Shown piece after piece: positions 1-5,455 of a stretch of 7,260 bases of DNA. The stretch covers positions 1 to 7,260 of the forward strand of contig JAEZXF010000459.1 of the NCBI GenBank assembly GCA_023419995.1, in the 5' to 3' direction. Every line of letters starts with the position of its first letter. Positions within the stretch are counted from its first letter, which is position 1. A model generated the notes under the pieces. The model was not told where the DNA came from and did not search any database. It saw nothing but the letters and a program-made list of their open reading frames with translations. The DNA is from Pseudomonadota bacterium. Its GTDB lineage: Bacteria > Pseudomonadota > Alphaproteobacteria > Rhizobiales > Rhizobiaceae. The translations under genes and the position numbers were made by a program.

Positions 1-1
1 C

Positions 2-898
2 GGCATCGTCTCCTTCGCCCACACCATGTGCTTCGGGCTCGGCGCCTACGGCGCCGCGATCGCGCTGAAGACGATGGGGCCGGGCTTCGATGCCATCCTG
101 TTCGGCGGCTCGCTCGGCGTGCTGGCGGCGATCATGCTCGCCGTCCTGATAGGGCTGCTCTCGCTCCGGGTGAAGGCGATCTTCTTCGCCATGGTCACGC
201 TGGCCGCCGCCTCGGTGATGATGGTGCTGGCGAGCCAGCTCTCCGAGTTCACCGGCGGCGAGGACGGCATGACCTTCACCGTCCCGCGCCTGTTCTCGCC
301 GGCCCAGGCGCTGGTGACGGGCGAGGACGGCAAGGCGCTGCGCCTGTTCGGCGTCGCGCTGAACGGCCGCGTCGCGCACTACTACTTCGTGTTCCTGTCG
401 TCCTTCCTGCTGTTCCTCGTCATGCTGCGCATCGTCGCTTCGCCGCTCGGCACGGTGCTGGAGGCGATCCGCGAGAACGAGATGCGCGCCGAGGCCATCG
501 GCTACCGCGTCGTCGCCTACCGCACCGCCATCTTCTGCATCGCCGCGGTCATCGCCGCCTGCGCCGGCATCCTGCGCGCCGTGTGGCTGAAATATACCGG
601 GCCGGACGTGGTGCTGTCCTTCGACATCATGCTCGACATCCTGCTGATGGTGGTCATCGGCGGCATGGGCACGCTCTACGGCGCGGTGATCGGCGTCGCG
701 GTGATGACCCTCGCCCAGTACTATCTCAAGGACGTGATGGCGCTCGGCGCGTCCGCGGCCGCCGACGTGCCGTTCCTGCCCGAGCTGCTCAATCCCGACC
801 GCTGGCTGCTCTGGCTCGGCGTGGTCTTCATCCTTCTGGTCTACTTCTTCCCGGCGGGCATCGCCGGCACTCTGATGGGAAAGGGCGGACATAAATGA
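2..898 (+). CDS. livM: Branched-chain amino acid-type (LIV/HAAT) ABC transporter permease, LivM family, 5'-truncated
   Basis: This is an inner-membrane permease subunit of a high-affinity LIV-type ABC importer, which takes up branched-chain amino acids or other small carboxylates and amides. The reading frame is open to the left edge of the window. The residues before the first visible Met (GIVSFAHT) already match the conserved early LivM segment around 'SFGH...FGLGAY', so that Met at base 26 is not the start and the N-terminus is missing. 298 residues are visible. They contain several hydrophobic helices (about residues 33-55, 59-80, 125-145, 174-190, 205-240 and 267-285). The family's cytoplasmic loop, which contacts the ATPase, lies at 147-168 (SPLGTVLEAIRENEMRAEAIGY). 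The conserved VIGGMGTLYGAVIG stretch is at 218-231. The stop overlaps the hydrolase start by 4 bases. The partner livH, livF/livG and binding-protein genes are presumably upstream, outside the window. The family is certain; the transported substrate cannot be read from the sequence. Confidence 0.93.
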   Translation, partial: GIVSFAHTMCFGLGAYGAAIALKTMGPGFDAILFGGSLGVLAAIMLAVLIGLLSLRVKAIFFAMVTLAAASVMMVLASQLSEFTGGEDGMTFTVPRLFSPAQALVTGEDGKALRLFGVALNGRVAHYYFVFLSSFLLFLVMLRIVASPLGTVLEAIRENEMRAEAIGYRVVAYRTAIFCIAAVIAACAGILRAVWLKYTGPDVVLSFDIMLDILLMVVIGGMGTLYGAVIGVAVMTLAQYYLKDVMALGASAAADVPFLPELLNPDRWLLWLGVVFILLVYFFPAGIAGTLMGKGGHK

Positions 899-1746
899 CG
901 ACGCCGGTCTCCACCCCCCGTTCCACCTATGTCGAGGCCGAGGGCTTCGAGGTCCACGTCACCGAATGGGGCGACCCGAAGAACCCGGCGCTGGTCATGT
1001 GGCACGGCCTGGCCCGCACCGGCCGCGACTTCGACGAGGCGGCTGAAGCGCTGTCCGACAGCTACTTCGTGCTCTGCCCGGACACGCTGGGGCGCGGCCT
1101 GTCGAGCTGGGCCCGCGACTATCGCGCCGACTACTCCTACGCCACCTTCGGCCGCATCGCGGAGGGCATCCTCGCCCGCCACGGCATCGACAGGCTGCGC
1201 TGGGTCGGCACCTCGATGGGCGGGCTGATCGGCGTGACGCTGGCGGCGGGCCCGCTCAAGGGCCGCATCACCCATCTCGTCATCAACGACATCGGCCCCG
1301 ACATCCCCGCCGCCGGGGCCGAGCGCATCGCCTCCTATGTCGGCACGCCGCCGGTCTACGACACGGTGGCCGAGCTGGAGACCTGGCTGCGGGCGAACTA
1401 CGCGCCGTTCGGCGACAACACCGACGCCTTCTGGCGGCGCATGGCCGACACCTCGGCCCGGCGCACCGACGACGGCCGCGTCACCGTGCACTACGACCCG
1501 CACATCGTCTCGCAGTTCACCCACCACAAGGCCGATCTCGACGTCTGGGACGCCTACGACGCGGTCGAGGCGAAGACGCTGCTGATCCGCGGCGAGACCT
1601 CCGACGTGCTCGCGGCGGCGGTGGCCGAGGAGATGACGCGGCGCGGGCCGCGCCCAAGGCTGCACGTCGTCTCGGGCTGCGGCCATGCCCCGACCCTGGC
1701 CGACGCCGCCCAGATCGCGCTGGTGCGGGAATTCCTCGCCGGATAG
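895..1746 (+). CDS. Alpha/beta hydrolase fold protein
   Basis: This 283-residue soluble protein has the alpha/beta hydrolase fold (Abhydrolase_1 type) and no signal peptide, so it is probably a cytoplasmic esterase, lactonase or amidase-like enzyme. Visible landmarks are the oxyanion-hole HG in WHGLART (residues 36-42), the nucleophile elbow GTSMGG with Ser107, a likely acid Asp237 in RGETSDV, and the catalytic His264 in GCGHAP. A lid-like insertion falls between about 135 and 215. All three triad members are present in the expected order, so the enzyme should be active. The ATG overlaps the livM stop as ATGA, which implies translational coupling. Any ribosome-binding sequence (AAAGGG) is weak and lies inside livM. 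The pairing suggests that the hydrolase acts on the imported compound or a product of it; that is inference. Similar folds include haloalkane dehalogenases and C-C hydrolases such as the MhpC type, and I cannot choose among them. Confidence 0.92.
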   Translation: MTTPVSTPRSTYVEAEGFEVHVTEWGDPKNPALVMWHGLARTGRDFDEAAEALSDSYFVLCPDTLGRGLSSWARDYRADYSYATFGRIAEGILARHGIDRLRWVGTSMGGLIGVTLAAGPLKGRITHLVINDIGPDIPAAGAERIASYVGTPPVYDTVAELETWLRANYAPFGDNTDAFWRRMADTSARRTDDGRVTVHYDPHIVSQFTHHKADLDVWDAYDAVEAKTLLIRGETSDVLAAAVAEEMTRRGPRPRLHVVSGCGHAPTLADAAQIALVREFLAG

Positions 1747-1771
1747 GAGGCATCCGGCCGCACCGGCATCG

Positions 1772-1963
1772 TCACGACGCCTCGTCGCCGGCCTCCCTTT
1801 CGGCCCGGTCGATCTCGCCGAGCAGGGCCGCGAACCTGTCGGGCAACGCCCGGTCGGGCGCGAAGGCGGGCAGCCGGACCAGATGCCGCTGGTTGATCGG
1901 CCTGCCGATCTCCCTGCGGATCAGATCTGACAGCGGGCTCTCGTCCTTCCGGTTGTCGTTCAT
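1772..1963 (-). CDS. Small charged protein with NepR-like C-terminal segment (putative anti-sigma factor)
   Basis: The predicted 63-residue protein is read from the ATG at 1963-1961. An alternative ATG nine bases upstream (1972) would give 66 residues; neither has a strong ribosome-binding site. I regard it as real because nearly every codon ends in G or C, as in the neighbouring genes, and the protein is not arginine-rich noise. It has a polar N-terminus, a helix-like part around SDLIRREIGR, then LPDRFAALLGEIDRAE. The last part closely resembles the second helix of NepR anti-sigma factors (typical pattern PvPDrFxxLLxxLd), which hold the general-stress sigma factor EcfG until phosphorylated PhyR sequesters them. 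NepR proteins are also about 60-70 residues long. Against this, the first NepR helix (LRxxYxxv) is poorly matched and carries prolines. There is no ecfG or phyR gene beside it. The gene converges on the hydrolase gene with 25 bases between the stops. If not NepR, it is a conserved-looking protein of unknown function. Confidence 0.6.
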   Translation of the reverse strand: MNDNRKDESPLSDLIRREIGRPINQRHLVRLPAFAPDRALPDRFAALLGEIDRAEREAGDEAS

Positions 1964-2020
1964 CGCGCACATCGTCTTGCCGTTCGTTTAACCCGCGGAT
2001 TCGTTGCGTTCGCAGGAGAA

Positions 2021-2046
2021 AACCGGCCAGCACGGCGAAAGGTTCC
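2021..2046 (-). promoter_or_regulatory. Possible EcfG-type (general stress sigma) promoter upstream of the small NepR-like gene
   Basis: Reading the minus strand, GGAAC (2046-2042) is followed after 17 bases by GGTT (2024-2021), or after 16 bases by CGGTT. The known alphaproteobacterial EcfG consensus is GGAAC, 16-17 bases, CGTT, so the -35 is perfect and the -10 has one mismatch. Transcription would start about 40-50 bases before the ATG of the small gene, a sensible distance. This is a by-eye match to a short motif and may be chance. Confidence 0.4.
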
Positions 2047-2088
2047 CATGCCGGGCCCCTGCCGTGCCGCGACCGCGAAACAGAGTAT

Positions 2089-2104
2089 AATTTTAGTTAA
2101 AATT
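2089..2104. repeat. AT-rich perfect inverted repeat AATTTTA-GT-TAAAATT
   Basis: Two 7-base arms (2089-2095 and 2098-2104) flank a 2-base centre, inside a short AT-rich patch (about 2080-2108) that stands out in this GC-rich sequence. It sits about 20 bases beyond the mttB stop and about 125 bases upstream of the small minus-strand gene. It could be an operator, an upstream promoter element or part of the mttB 3' end. The loop is too short for a standard hairpin, and no T-run follows a GC stem, so an intrinsic terminator is not supported. Confidence 0.4.
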
Positions 2105-2124
2105 GAATCGTCGGGCCCGGCGGC

Positions 2125-3618
2125 CTACCAGCCCATCGCGCTGCGCGGCAGGTGGATGTTCGGGTGGCGGCCGCGCAAGGCGTCGTCCACCGCCCGCGGC
2201 ACGTGGCGGGGAAAATGGCTCGCCAGGATGTGCCGCTTCCGCGCCACCGCGCGCTGGAGGATGCCGGGCTGGCCGGCATCGAGCCATTCGCTGACGCCGA
2301 GCCGGTCGGCGATGGCGGGATAGCGCCCGGCGCCCGGAACCGCCGCGGGCAGATCGCAGCCGAGATAGTGTCCCGGCCCCTCGAGGCAGACGCGGGCGAT
2401 CGCCTCGACCGACAGGGTGTCCTCCGTCACTTCGATGCCGTCGATGCAGGCGAGGCACTGGCCGATCATGTCGTTGTCGATGATCAGGCTCTCGAGGCAG
2501 AACCCGCCGAGCGAGGCATGCATGCCGGCCGCCTCGTAGACGAGGGTGAGGCCGGCCAGCCCCGCCATCGCCTCGGTGATCCCCTTCTCGTAGCCCGACT
2601 GCGCATCCGGCAGCTTGGCGTCGGCCATGCCGGCGAGCGAGCCGCCCGGCAGGTCGTACCACAGCGCCATCTGCGCGCAGGCCGCGGTCAGGAGCGCCTG
2701 CTCGGCCGAGCCGCCCGCCATCGCCCGGCTGCGCGGGTCGCAGGCGAAGGGGAAGAGGCCGAGGATCGCCGGGTGCCCCGGCTTCAGCGCGTTGACGTAG
2801 ACCAGTCCGGCCAGGACCTCGGCCACCGCCTGCACCAGGGCGCCGGCGAGCGCCGGCGGCGCGCCGGTGCCGGCCTGCCCGGCCGAGATCAGCAGCACCG
2901 GCAGGCCGCCCTCGACGCAGGCTTCGAGCACGCCGCAGGCATTGGCCGCGAACTTGAGCGGCGAGGCGACCAGCGGATTGGAGTTGGAGACGAACGGCCG
3001 GGCGCGGAACGCCTTCTCGCCGCCGGCCAGCGCATGGAGGACGTCGAGCGCGGGCGCGACGTTCTCCGGTACGGTAAACGAGGTGCCGACATGCTTGGTG
3101 GTTCCCGCAACGCAGGCATAGAGCGTGTTGAGGTCGAGGTCGGCGGGGTCCACCATGTCGCGCGCCACCATCGGCCGCTGGAAGAAGCGGATGTTGTCCA
3201 TCGTGTCGACGATGCGCGCCGCGTCGTAGATGTCGCCCAGCCGCGACTCCCGGTACTCGCCGGTCTCGGCGTCGACGAAATGCACGGCCGCGCCGGCGGT
3301 GCCGAAATGGACGCGTCCGCCCTGCAGGGCGATGTCGTGCCGGGCGTCCTGCCCGTGGAGGGTGAAGCGCCGCGCCGCGCCCGCGATGGTGTCGAGCACG
3401 AGGCCGCGCGGGAAGCGGATGCGCCCGTCTTCGGCCTGCCTCGCCCCGGCGCGCCGCAGCGCCTCGGCGCAGGAGGCGGGCGGGCTGGCGAGCCCGACCG
3501 TTTCCAGAAGGGAGAGGGCGGCTTCGTGGATGCGGCCCGCATCCGCATCCGAAAGCGGCCTGTAGCGGCCGCCGCCATGGATGGCGGGCAGATCCTTTTC
3601 CCCGGCGGTCGGCGGCAT
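2125..3618 (-). CDS. Trimethylamine methyltransferase (MttB) family protein, non-pyrrolysine type
   Basis: This 497-residue protein has about the usual length of the MttB superfamily. These cytoplasmic TIM-barrel enzymes move a methyl group from a methylated amine to a cobalamin carried on a corrinoid protein. Recognisable stretches are FGTAGAAVHFVD (105-116), an early barrel segment; VAGTTKHVGTSF (170-181); GMADAKLPDAQSGYEK (330-345), the conserved region typical of non-Pyl homologues; and EGPGHYLG (413-420) near the C-terminus. The frame has no internal amber codon, so no pyrrolysine is encoded. It therefore belongs with the branch containing the characterised glycine betaine (MtgB), proline betaine (MtpB) and carnitine (MtcB) demethylases, and trimethylamine itself is an unlikely substrate. 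The ATG at 3618 has GGAG eight bases upstream. The gene lies 100 bases downstream of the mocR gene on the same strand. No corrinoid protein, corrinoid-to-folate methyltransferase or reactivase gene is visible nearby. The family is secure; the substrate is unknown. Confidence 0.92.
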   Translation of the reverse strand: MPPTAGEKDLPAIHGGGRYRPLSDADAGRIHEAALSLLETVGLASPPASCAEALRRAGARQAEDGRIRFPRGLVLDTIAGAARRFTLHGQDARHDIALQGGRVHFGTAGAAVHFVDAETGEYRESRLGDIYDAARIVDTMDNIRFFQRPMVARDMVDPADLDLNTLYACVAGTTKHVGTSFTVPENVAPALDVLHALAGGEKAFRARPFVSNSNPLVASPLKFAANACGVLEACVEGGLPVLLISAGQAGTGAPPALAGALVQAVAEVLAGLVYVNALKPGHPAILGLFPFACDPRSRAMAGGSAEQALLTAACAQMALWYDLPGGSLAGMADAKLPDAQSGYEKGITEAMAGLAGLTLVYEAAGMHASLGGFCLESLIIDNDMIGQCLACIDGIEVTEDTLSVEAIARVCLEGPGHYLGCDLPAAVPGAGRYPAIADRLGVSEWLDAGQPGILQRAVARKRHILASHFPRHVPRAVDDALRGRHPNIHLPRSAMGW

Positions 3619-3718
3619 GGCCTCGGCTCCGCGATGATGGAGGCCGACTATGAAGCCGCCGCCGCCGGCCGGGTTGAGCCAGAATTTTCGGCGACGGTAA
3701 GCCAGCCCCTGCGGAAGC

Positions 3719-5212
3719 TCACGCGGCGGCCGGCCGCCTGCCCGCCGCCGTCGCCAGCTCGCGGATGCCCGGCTCGATATGCTGGAGCGCGATCGAGGAG
3801 ATGCCGAGCCGCAGGAAGCGCGAATGCCGCTCGGGCCGGTCGAAGAAGCGCGCGCCCGGCTCGATCAGCACGCCGCGCGCCGCGGCCGCATGCGCCAGGG
3901 CCTGCGTGTCGACGCCCGGCGGTCCTTCGAGCCACAGCGAGGTGCCGCCCGGCGTGACCGGCGAGCGCCACTCGGGCAGGAAGGTGTCCACCGCCTGCGC
4001 CAGCCGCCGTCGCCGCTCGGTGAAGGCGGAGGAGAGCTTGCGCACCAGCGCCTCGTGATGGCCGAGCGACAGGAACAGCGCCACGGCGCGCTGGTTGTTG
4101 GCCGGCGGGTGGCGCAGCATGAAGCGGCGCAGCGCCCTCAGCTCCGCGATCAGCCCGGCGGGGGCGACGATGTAGCCGAGCCTCAGCCCCGGCGCGAGCG
4201 TCTTCGACAGCGAGCCGACATAGACGACGCGGCCCGAGCGGTCGATGCCGCGCAGCGCCTGCGGCGGCGCGTCGTCCACGAGCTGCGCGTCGTAGCCGTC
4301 CTCGATGATGATGCGGTCGTGCTTCTCGGCGTCGGCGAGCAGGTGGTTGCGCCGGTCCTCCGATAGCGGCGCCATGGTCGGGCAATGATGGCTAGGCGTG
4401 ACGAAGACGAAGCCGCAGTCGGCGGGAATGGCCTCGGGGTCGATGCCGTCGCGGTCGACCGGCCCCGGCCCGACCTCGGCGCCGGCGAGCCGGAAGATCG
4501 AGCGCGCGTCGGGGTAGCCCGGCTCCTCCATCGCGACGCGGGTGCCGCGCCCCATCAGCAGCGTCGCCAGCATGTAGAGCGCGTTCTGGGCGCCGAGCGT
4601 GACGATGATCTCGTCCGGGTTGGCGAAGATGCCGCGCCGCGGCAGGAGCCGCGCCTGGATCTGCTCGATCAGCAGCGGGTCGTCGCGGTCGACCATGTCG
4701 GCCGCCCAGTTGCGGATCTCGAGCACGGCCAGCGCCATGCGGTTGCACTCGCGCCACTCGGCGGTCGGGAACAGCGCCGGGTCGAACTGGCCGTAGACGA
4801 ACGGGTAGGACGACTTGATCCAGTTCTCCTGCTTGCTCGGCTCGGGCATCTCGGAGGCGGCGATCCGCCGCCGCGCCTTCCAGTCGATCGAGGCCTGCGC
4901 CGCCTGGCCGGCATCGCGCATGCGGCCGGGCGCGGTCAGCACCTCGGGATTGACGAAATGGCCGCGCCGCTCCTTGGCGATGAGGAAGCCCTGGTCGACG
5001 AGCTGCTGGAAGGCCAGCACCACCGTGCCGCGCGCCACGCCGAGCTTTTCCGCGAGGATCCGGCAGGAGGGCAGCGGCATCGACGCCGCGATCTGCCGGT
5101 CGAGGATCGCCGCCACGATCGCCTGGCGAATCTGCGCCTGGAGCGTCTGGCCGGAATCGGCCGAGATGCGGAACAGGCCGGACCATATGGCTGGATCGGT
5201 GCGTGCGGACAT
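3719..5212 (-). CDS. MocR/GabR-family PLP-dependent transcriptional regulator (GntR HTH plus aminotransferase-like domain)
   Basis: The protein has 497 residues from the chosen ATG. An N-terminal GntR winged helix-turn-helix (about residues 20-87, including LPSCRILAEKLGVARGTV) is joined by a linker of about 45 residues to a fold-type I aminotransferase-like domain (about 135-490). PLP-site landmarks are Asp305 in IIEDGYD, Lys337 in SLSKTLAPGLRLGY as the Schiff-base lysine, Arg344 for the phosphate, and Arg468 in FLRLGIS, the usual carboxylate-binding arginine. All are present, so the effector is probably an amino compound that reacts with PLP, as GABA does in GabR. The common EDDYD motif reads EDGYD here. 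A GTG seven codons upstream extends the frame, but the GGGAG at 5224-5220 fits the ATG at 5212 and lies inside that extension. The gene precedes mttB on the same strand and is divergent from pgi. Phased direct repeats upstream suggest autoregulation. The family is secure; the target genes are inferred. Confidence 0.93.
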   Translation of the reverse strand: MSARTDPAIWSGLFRISADSGQTLQAQIRQAIVAAILDRQIAASMPLPSCRILAEKLGVARGTVVLAFQQLVDQGFLIAKERRGHFVNPEVLTAPGRMRDAGQAAQASIDWKARRRIAASEMPEPSKQENWIKSSYPFVYGQFDPALFPTAEWRECNRMALAVLEIRNWAADMVDRDDPLLIEQIQARLLPRRGIFANPDEIIVTLGAQNALYMLATLLMGRGTRVAMEEPGYPDARSIFRLAGAEVGPGPVDRDGIDPEAIPADCGFVFVTPSHHCPTMAPLSEDRRNHLLADAEKHDRIIIEDGYDAQLVDDAPPQALRGIDRSGRVVYVGSLSKTLAPGLRLGYIVAPAGLIAELRALRRFMLRHPPANNQRAVALFLSLGHHEALVRKLSSAFTERRRRLAQAVDTFLPEWRSPVTPGGTSLWLEGPPGVDTQALAHAAAARGVLIEPGARFFDRPERHSRFLRLGISSIALQHIEPGIRELATAAGRRPAAA

Positions 5213-5215
5213 GGG

Positions 5216-5224
5216 CTCTCTCCC
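5216..5224 (-). promoter_or_regulatory. Ribosome-binding site deciding the mocR start
   Basis: On the minus strand GGGAGAGAG (5224-5216) stands just before CCC and the ATG at 5212-5210; GGGAG itself ends 7 bases from the ATG. This favours that ATG over the upstream in-frame GTG at 5233. Confidence 0.7.
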
Positions 5225-5245
5225 GGCGACCACGGCAGCATCGCC

Positions 5246-5277
5246 ACTGGTCCAGCGACATTCAAGACTGGTCTAAC
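5246..5277. promoter_or_regulatory. Tandem direct repeat ACTGGTC(C/T)A(G/A)C, candidate MocR operator
   Basis: ACTGGTCCAGC (5246-5256) and ACTGGTCTAAC (5267-5277) share 9 of 11 bases, including an unbroken 7-base core. Their starts are 21 bases apart, two turns of B-DNA, so both copies face the same side of the helix. MocR-family regulators such as TauR and GabR are known to bind short direct repeats, with TauR-type sites containing a CTGGAC-like core. The pair lies 34-65 bases upstream of the mocR start codon, a suitable place for autoregulation. Binding is inferred from position, phasing and family habit. Confidence 0.6.
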
Positions 5278-5293
5278 GATTTGCGCCAATGAA

Positions 5294-5316
5294 ATAAATT
5301 GATCGTACCAATTTAT
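5294..5316. repeat. Perfect inverted repeat ATAAATTG-N7-CAATTTAT
   Basis: Two 8-base arms (5294-5301 and 5309-5316) are exact reverse complements around a 7-base spacer, in the most AT-rich part of the mocR-pgi intergenic region. The arm centres are 15 bases apart, a geometry typical of a dimeric regulator's operator. No T-run follows and the stem is AT-rich, so it does not look like a terminator. It could bind MocR or another regulator, and may overlap the mocR promoter. The ligand is unknown. Confidence 0.5.
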
Positions 5317-5390
5317 GCCACTGATTGATCCGTGCTTGGGCCATGAAACCGGGGCGGCTGCGGCAGGGCCGCTGCGACGATGCGATGGGG

Positions 5391-5418
5391 TTTCCAATCG
5401 CCGCGCGCCTGCTAGTCT
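5391..5418 (+). promoter_or_regulatory. Weak candidate housekeeping promoter for pgi
   Basis: TTTCCA (5391-5396) and TAGTCT (5413-5418) are separated by 16 bases and lie about 40 bases before the pgi start. The -10 is a fair match to alphaproteobacterial promoters, while the -35 is poor. It is offered only as the best local candidate. Confidence 0.22.
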
Positions 5419-5445
5419 CCGCGCCGCAACCCAACCGCCACGCCC

Positions 5446-5450
5446 GGAGG
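5446..5450 (+). promoter_or_regulatory. Shine-Dalgarno GGAGG deciding the pgi start
   Basis: GGAGG ends 5 bases before the ATG at 5456. The frame is open further upstream to an ATG at 5315, but that extension of 47 residues has no such site and no counterpart in glucose-6-phosphate isomerases, so the start at 5456 is preferred. Confidence 0.8.
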
Positions 5451-5455
5451 TGGAG

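Noticed and set aside
841..1686. A 281-codon open frame on the minus strand antisense to the hydrolase gene.
   Set aside because: The plus-strand frame has a full hydrolase triad; the antisense product has the composition of a shadow frame.
1747..1800. Possible terminator between the convergent hydrolase and small genes, including CGACG-CCT-CGTCG (1775-1787).
   Set aside because: The 5-base stem is followed by GC-rich sequence without a T-run, and most of it lies inside the small gene's coding end. The outer GGAGG/CCTCC pairing needs a large bulge.
2125..3618. Possible in-frame amber codon (pyrrolysine) in the MttB homologue.
   Set aside because: The frame is open from the ATG to a terminal TAG right after the MGW end, at normal family length, and the region corresponding to the Pyl segment reads through with ordinary codons.
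2152..3957. A 601-codon open frame on the plus strand antisense to mttB and the end of mocR.
   Set aside because: Its translation is a low-complexity mix rich in Arg, Gly, Ala, Glu and Val with no recognisable domain, and it lies opposite two well-supported genes. Long antisense frames are expected where codons end in G or C.
5298..5330. ATTGATC occurring twice (5298-5304 and 5324-5330) as a possible further direct repeat.
   Set aside because: The 26-base spacing is not helically phased, the first copy overlaps the stronger inverted repeat, and flanking bases do not match.
5315..5455. A 47-residue N-terminal extension of pgi from an ATG at 5315.
   Set aside because: No counterpart in the family, no ribosome-binding site, and a strong GGAGG directly before the ATG at 5456. 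The extension also runs through the likely promoter region.
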